A stretch of 7,893 nt of DNA, taken from positions 1-7,893 of the forward strand of contig DMAT01000015.1 in the NCBI GenBank assembly GCA_003451635.1, given 5' to 3'. The position numbers were made by a program, and so were the translations under genes. Source of the stretch: Syntrophus sp. (in: bacteria). GTDB taxonomy: Bacteria; Desulfobacterota; Syntrophia; Syntrophales; UBA8958. This document shows, piece by piece, positions 5,938 to 7,893 of the stretch. Each line of letters opens with the position of its first letter. Position 1 is the stretch's first letter. The notes beneath the pieces were generated by a model. That model did no database searches. It was given only the letters and a program-made list of their open reading frames with translations, and was not told the DNA's origin.

Positions 5938-6807
5938 TCAAGGAGCAGACTTGAAGGCGGGCTGTGGCCTTTTTGGCGAGTGGGAGCCGAAGCGGGTATA
6001 GATGACGGCACCCAGACCCATCATCAGGGCAAGGACCTTGACCATCCAGCCTATGTAGGGTATCCAGCCGATTAACCACAAGACGACCAGCCCCCAGAAG
6101 GTTTCCCTGATGATGTGCTGGGGAGGTCTCTTAAACAATGCATATAGCTTCTGTCCGAGAATCTGGGACATGGCGATGAAACCAAGCAGCCCCGCGGAAA
6201 CGATGAGGATCATCTCCAAAGGTATGAGCACAATTCCGATGACGGAGATGGTCAACAAAATAGCCAATGGTACAACCAGCACCATTCCCAGAAGTCCCCA
6301 GAGAGTAATCTTTACAGTTTCTTCCTGAATGGAAGCAGCAATGACCCTGACGGGTTTGGGTATCAGGATTACAATCAGGACGGCAATGATCAATACGCTG
6401 AAGAAGATGGTGAGGGAAATAATTGCGAATACCCAAGACCAACCTTCCCATTCACCACTTAGAACCGTGGTGATAGCGTCTGAGATGTTTGAGGAGTTAA
6501 TCGCCGTGATCGTTCCCTGAACCTCTGCCCCCTTACCCCTGACAATGACGCCGCCAATGGTTAGGATATTCCCTTTAACCACGGCCTTTCTGGTCAGAAC
6601 AATGGATTTGTTAATAGCAATAACGTTTCCCTCGACAGTCCCTGAGACCGTGATCTGGCCATTGATTGCCAAGACATGATTTACCCGTACCCCTTCTTCA
6701 ACCGTGATGTCCTCTCCGATTTTGAAGATCGTAGCATTTTCCGCCTGGACGTTTGCGGCAAAGGCGACGATTAAAATCAGTATGATCACGACAAACACTT
6801 TTTTCAT
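5938..6807 (-). CDS. Exported bactofilin-like (polymer-forming) domain protein with C-terminal membrane region
   Basis: Protein of 289 residues with three parts. Residues 1-22 are a Sec-type signal peptide (KK, a long hydrophobic core, cleavage likely after VQA). Residues about 27-104 form short repeated beta-strand turns such as SGTVEGNV, VKGNIL and VQGTIT, the pattern of bactofilins and related right-handed beta-helices. Residues 125-271 are strongly hydrophobic, with about four to five membrane helices (roughly 125-149, 169-188, 190-212, 236-252, 255-271), followed by a short basic, proline-containing tail. The beta domain should therefore face the periplasm. An ATG at 6843 would add 12 residues rich in Arg, but ATG 6807 starts MKKVFVV, has AAGGGA seven bases upstream, and suits the predicted promoter start. 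A scaffold or envelope role is a guess. It converges on malate dehydrogenase and has no operon partner here. Confidence 0.8.
   Translation of the reverse strand: MKKVFVVIILILIVAFAANVQAENATIFKIGEDITVEEGVRVNHVLAINGQITVSGTVEGNVIAINKSIVLTRKAVVKGNILTIGGVIVRGKGAEVQGTITAINSSNISDAITTVLSGEWEGWSWVFAIISLTIFFSVLIIAVLIVILIPKPVRVIAASIQEETVKITLWGLLGMVLVVPLAILLTISVIGIVLIPLEMILIVSAGLLGFIAMSQILGQKLYALFKRPPQHIIRETFWGLVVLWLIGWIPYIGWMVKVLALMMGLGAVIYTRFGSHSPKRPQPAFKSAP
5954..5974 (+). terminator. Weak candidate terminator for malate dehydrogenase
   Basis: AAGGC (5954-5958) can pair with GCCTT (5967-5971) across an eight-base loop, and the T run continues to 5974. The stem is only five pairs, and the site lies inside the 3' end of the opposing gene, so this is a tentative call. 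I see no better candidate between the two converging genes. Confidence 0.25.
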
Positions 6808-6848
6808 TTCACTGTCCCTTTGACATCTCCGACGAGCGCGCATTCCCC

Positions 6849-6877
6849 ATATTAATCAGGAACCTTTTAACTGTAAA
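6849..6877 (-). promoter_or_regulatory. Candidate promoter of the bactofilin-like gene
   Basis: On the minus strand TTTACA (6872-6877), a 17-base spacer, and TAATAT (6849-6854) preceded by TGAT. The start would fall near 6842, about 35 bases before the chosen ATG at 6807 and at or past the alternative ATG at 6843. A second minus-strand TTGACA (6922-6927) has only weak -10 candidates (GATAGT at a 15-base spacer or TAGTAG at 17) and could be a second promoter. Confidence 0.5.
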
Positions 6878-6998
6878 CATGCTTATATTTTGTTTGGACT
6901 ACTATCGGAAAGGCTTGCGGCTGTCAATCATAAAATCATGAAATTATTTCGATTGCTGAAAAATATCCCACTTTGTGTTCTATAGTAGTATTATTCTA

Positions 6999-7016
6999 AA
7001 AAAATCTTGATTTTTT
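6999..7016. repeat. A/T inverted repeat, possible weak terminator
   Basis: AAAAAAT (6999-7005) and ATTTTTT (7010-7016) pair perfectly around the loop CTTG. The stem has no G:C pair, so it would be a weak hairpin. It could equally be an intrinsically bent A-tract upstream of the LuxR-type gene. No gene ends nearby that needs a terminator. Confidence 0.3.
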
Positions 7017-7052
7017 GCCTGCTGTCTTGTATCAATAGCAACAGATTAGGGC

Positions 7053-7061
7053 TGGTATAAA
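7053..7061 (+). promoter_or_regulatory. Candidate extended -10 promoter of the LuxR-type gene
   Basis: TGGTATAAA has the extended TGn motif joined to TATAAA, five of six in the -10. No good -35 is present at the proper distance, which extended -10 promoters tolerate and activator-dependent ones often show. The leader would be about 100 bases. A weaker alternative is TTGATT (7007-7012), 17 bases, TATCAA (7030-7035). Confidence 0.35.
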
Positions 7062-7127
7062 AGGCGTGTTATCAAACAAGTTACATATGATTAACCTCGT
7101 AGTAAATGAAACAAAGGGATACCGGCC

Positions 7128-7154
7128 ATGAACAGTATTATCTTAAATAATTGA
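7128..7154 (+). other. Eight-codon leader ORF upstream of the LuxR-type gene
   Basis: The sequence encodes MNSIILNN and then TGA. It has a fair ribosome site, AAAGGGA (7113-7119), eight bases before its ATG. Its stop abuts the GGAGGA of the LuxR-type gene and lies in the same reading frame. A preceding 14-codon frame starting at 7087 and ending at 7131 overlaps its ATG as ATGA. Translation is unproven; it may be chance. Confidence 0.25.
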
Positions 7155-7166
7155 GGAGGAAGAAAA

Positions 7167-7745
7167 ATGATTCGTAAGGGTCAAGAAGAAACGGAGAAGA
7201 AGGGTGAGGAAAGAGTAGCGGAGCTGCTCAGGATTAATAAAGCACTGGAACAGCAAAACGCAGAGAAAAAGGTCGCTGAGGAGGCCCTGAAGAGGCGGGA
7301 AATGGAACTGGAGGCTACCGCCAAATCTCTCGAAGAACTCAATGCCGCTCTCAAGGTGCTGTTGAAGCACCGGGAGGATGACAAGAACGAAGTCGGGGTC
7401 AGGGTTATCGCCAATGTCAAGGAACTCGTCCTGCCTTATGTCGGGAAACTTAAGTCCACCCCCTTGAACGAAACCCAGGCGATTCTGGTCGATATCATCG
7501 ATATGCACCTTGGAGAAATCATATCGCCTTTCCTCATGAAGCTGACCTCTACGTACCTGGGTTTCACTCCCAAAGAGATTCAGGTAGCCAGCCTCATCAG
7601 AGATGCGAAGAAGACCAAGGAAATCGCTGCGATCATGAATGTTTCCAAGAGCGCCATTGATCTGCACCGGAATCACATCCGGAATAAGCTTGGTTTAAAT
7701 AACAAGAAGGTCAATCTGCGTTCTTATCTGTCTTCGCTGCCGTAG
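7167..7745 (+). CDS. LuxR-type HTH transcriptional regulator with N-terminal coiled coil
   Basis: DNA-binding protein of 192 residues, cytoplasmic. Residues about 7-72 are highly charged with leucines in heptad-like order, predicting a coiled coil for dimerisation or partner contact. Residues about 75-130 form a helical segment with PYVGKLK (90-96) and EIISPFL (117-123). Residues 131-188 are the LuxR/GerE-type helix-turn-helix (FTPKEIQVASLI at 133-144, TKEIAAIMNVS at 150-160, recognition helix about 161-175 ending NKLGL). As I recall, this C-terminal arrangement is frequent in Desulfobacterota proteins that carry a PAS sensor in front; here no PAS, receiver or ligand-binding domain is present. 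The ATG at 7167 follows GGAGGA, and an in-frame TGA at 7152-7154 rules out a longer continuous frame. It stands alone on the plus strand, divergent from the bactofilin-like gene. Its targets are unknown. Confidence 0.88.
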   Translation: MIRKGQEETEKKGEERVAELLRINKALEQQNAEKKVAEEALKRREMELEATAKSLEELNAALKVLLKHREDDKNEVGVRVIANVKELVLPYVGKLKSTPLNETQAILVDIIDMHLGEIISPFLMKLTSTYLGFTPKEIQVASLIRDAKKTKEIAAIMNVSKSAIDLHRNHIRNKLGLNNKKVNLRSYLSSLP

Positions 7746-7783
7746 ACGAATTTTCGGCGCTTTTTCGGGGAAGTTGGAAGATC

Positions 7784-7832
7784 GGCAGACCCAGGTGTCT
7801 GCGGTTGTTATCTCCGCAGAGCCGGGTCTGCC
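7784..7832 (+). terminator. Nested perfect inverted repeat after the LuxR-type gene, possible terminator
   Basis: GGCAGACCC (7784-7792) pairs exactly with GGGTCTGCC (7824-7832). Within it TCTGCGG (7798-7804) pairs exactly with CCGCAGA (7814-7820) around a nine-base loop, with small internal bulges. The stem is strong, but the following bases are CCCTTATT rather than a real U tract, so factor-independent termination is uncertain. It may instead stabilise the 3' end of the message or act as a terminator for a gene coming from the right. Confidence 0.5.
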
Positions 7833-7893
7833 CCCTTATTGGTTGGTTCGCCCTCCTTCCCGCCAAACTGCGTCAAAATTGGTTTTCCCGGGG
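7833..7893. other. Right-edge sequence without recognised feature
   Basis: No convincing frame or RNA gene is visible in these last bases. A CCCGGG palindrome lies at the very end but means little alone. The next gene must start beyond the window. Confidence 0.4.

Larger units (their letters stand above)
6844..7166. other. A+T-rich intergenic region between divergent genes
   Basis: No substantial protein-coding frame is seen in this stretch. It holds the minus-strand promoter of the bactofilin-like gene at its left, an A/T-only inverted repeat at 6999-7016, a candidate plus-strand promoter at 7053-7061 and a leader with two overlapping mini-ORFs before the LuxR-type gene. Base composition is visibly richer in A and T than in the flanking genes, as expected for divergent regulatory DNA. 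I see no tRNA or recognisable riboswitch. Confidence 0.6.

Noticed and set aside
6808..6843. Upstream ATG at 6843 as the start of the bactofilin-like protein
   Set aside because: It would put an Arg-rich stretch ahead of a good signal peptide, and the predicted transcript starts at about the same base; ATG 6807 has a better ribosome site.
7005..7070. Sigma-54 promoter upstream of the LuxR-type gene
   Set aside because: No GG and GC dinucleotides occur at the required spacing within a convincing TGGCAC-n5-TTGC pattern.
7143..7676. Minus-strand frame of 177 codons opposite the LuxR-type gene
   Set aside because: It is antisense to a gene with a strong ribosome site and a clear HTH domain; no family features are seen.
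7884..7893. CCCGGG palindrome at the right edge
   Set aside because: A six-base palindrome is expected by chance and is cut off by the window end.

Overview
The window looks like part of a chromosome from an anaerobic Desulfobacterota bacterium, possibly the Syntrophales/Syntrophus group. That is inferred from the gene families: an NDP-forming acyl-CoA synthetase alpha subunit, an LDH-like NAD malate dehydrogenase, and a LuxR-type protein whose C-terminal half I recall as frequent in that phylum. I could run no search, so the placement is tentative. There are no rRNA or tRNA genes, insertion sequences or CRISPR arrays, and genes are densely packed apart from one A+T-rich gap near the right end.

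Left block, all minus strand, read from right to left. First is an NDP-forming acyl-CoA synthetase alpha subunit (3331-4791). Next is an unusual fusion of a calcineurin-like metallophosphoesterase and a pol-beta-type nucleotidyltransferase (1533-3203). Then comes a TetR/AcrR regulator (865-1440, or up to 1479), followed 35 bases later by the lipoprotein adaptor of an RND efflux pump, cut by the left edge (1-829). The regulator and adaptor look like one drug- or solvent-efflux operon. A perfect 22-bp palindrome just after a TTGACA / TGATATAGA promoter is the likely autoregulatory operator. It overlaps the ATG that would give the longest TetR reading frame, so a downstream TTG with a good ribosome binding site is preferred.

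Centre: a 182-bp divergent promoter region separates the synthetase from malate dehydrogenase (4974-5906, plus). It carries a promoter for each gene and CAAG-containing repeats spaced by 11 or 22 bp. Malate dehydrogenase converges on a minus-strand gene (5938-6807) for an exported, membrane-anchored protein with a bactofilin-like beta-repeat domain.

Right block: a gap of about 360 bp (6808-7166) holds the promoter of the bactofilin-like gene, an A/T hairpin, a candidate promoter and two overlapping mini-ORFs. It leads into a 192-residue LuxR-type DNA-binding protein (7167-7745) with a coiled coil where related proteins usually carry a sensor. A strong nested inverted repeat lies after it (7784-7832).

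No complete new system is visible. The items most worth following are the phosphoesterase-nucleotidyltransferase fusion, the TetR operator and start problem, the exported bactofilin-like membrane protein, and the leader and 3' hairpin of the LuxR-type gene.
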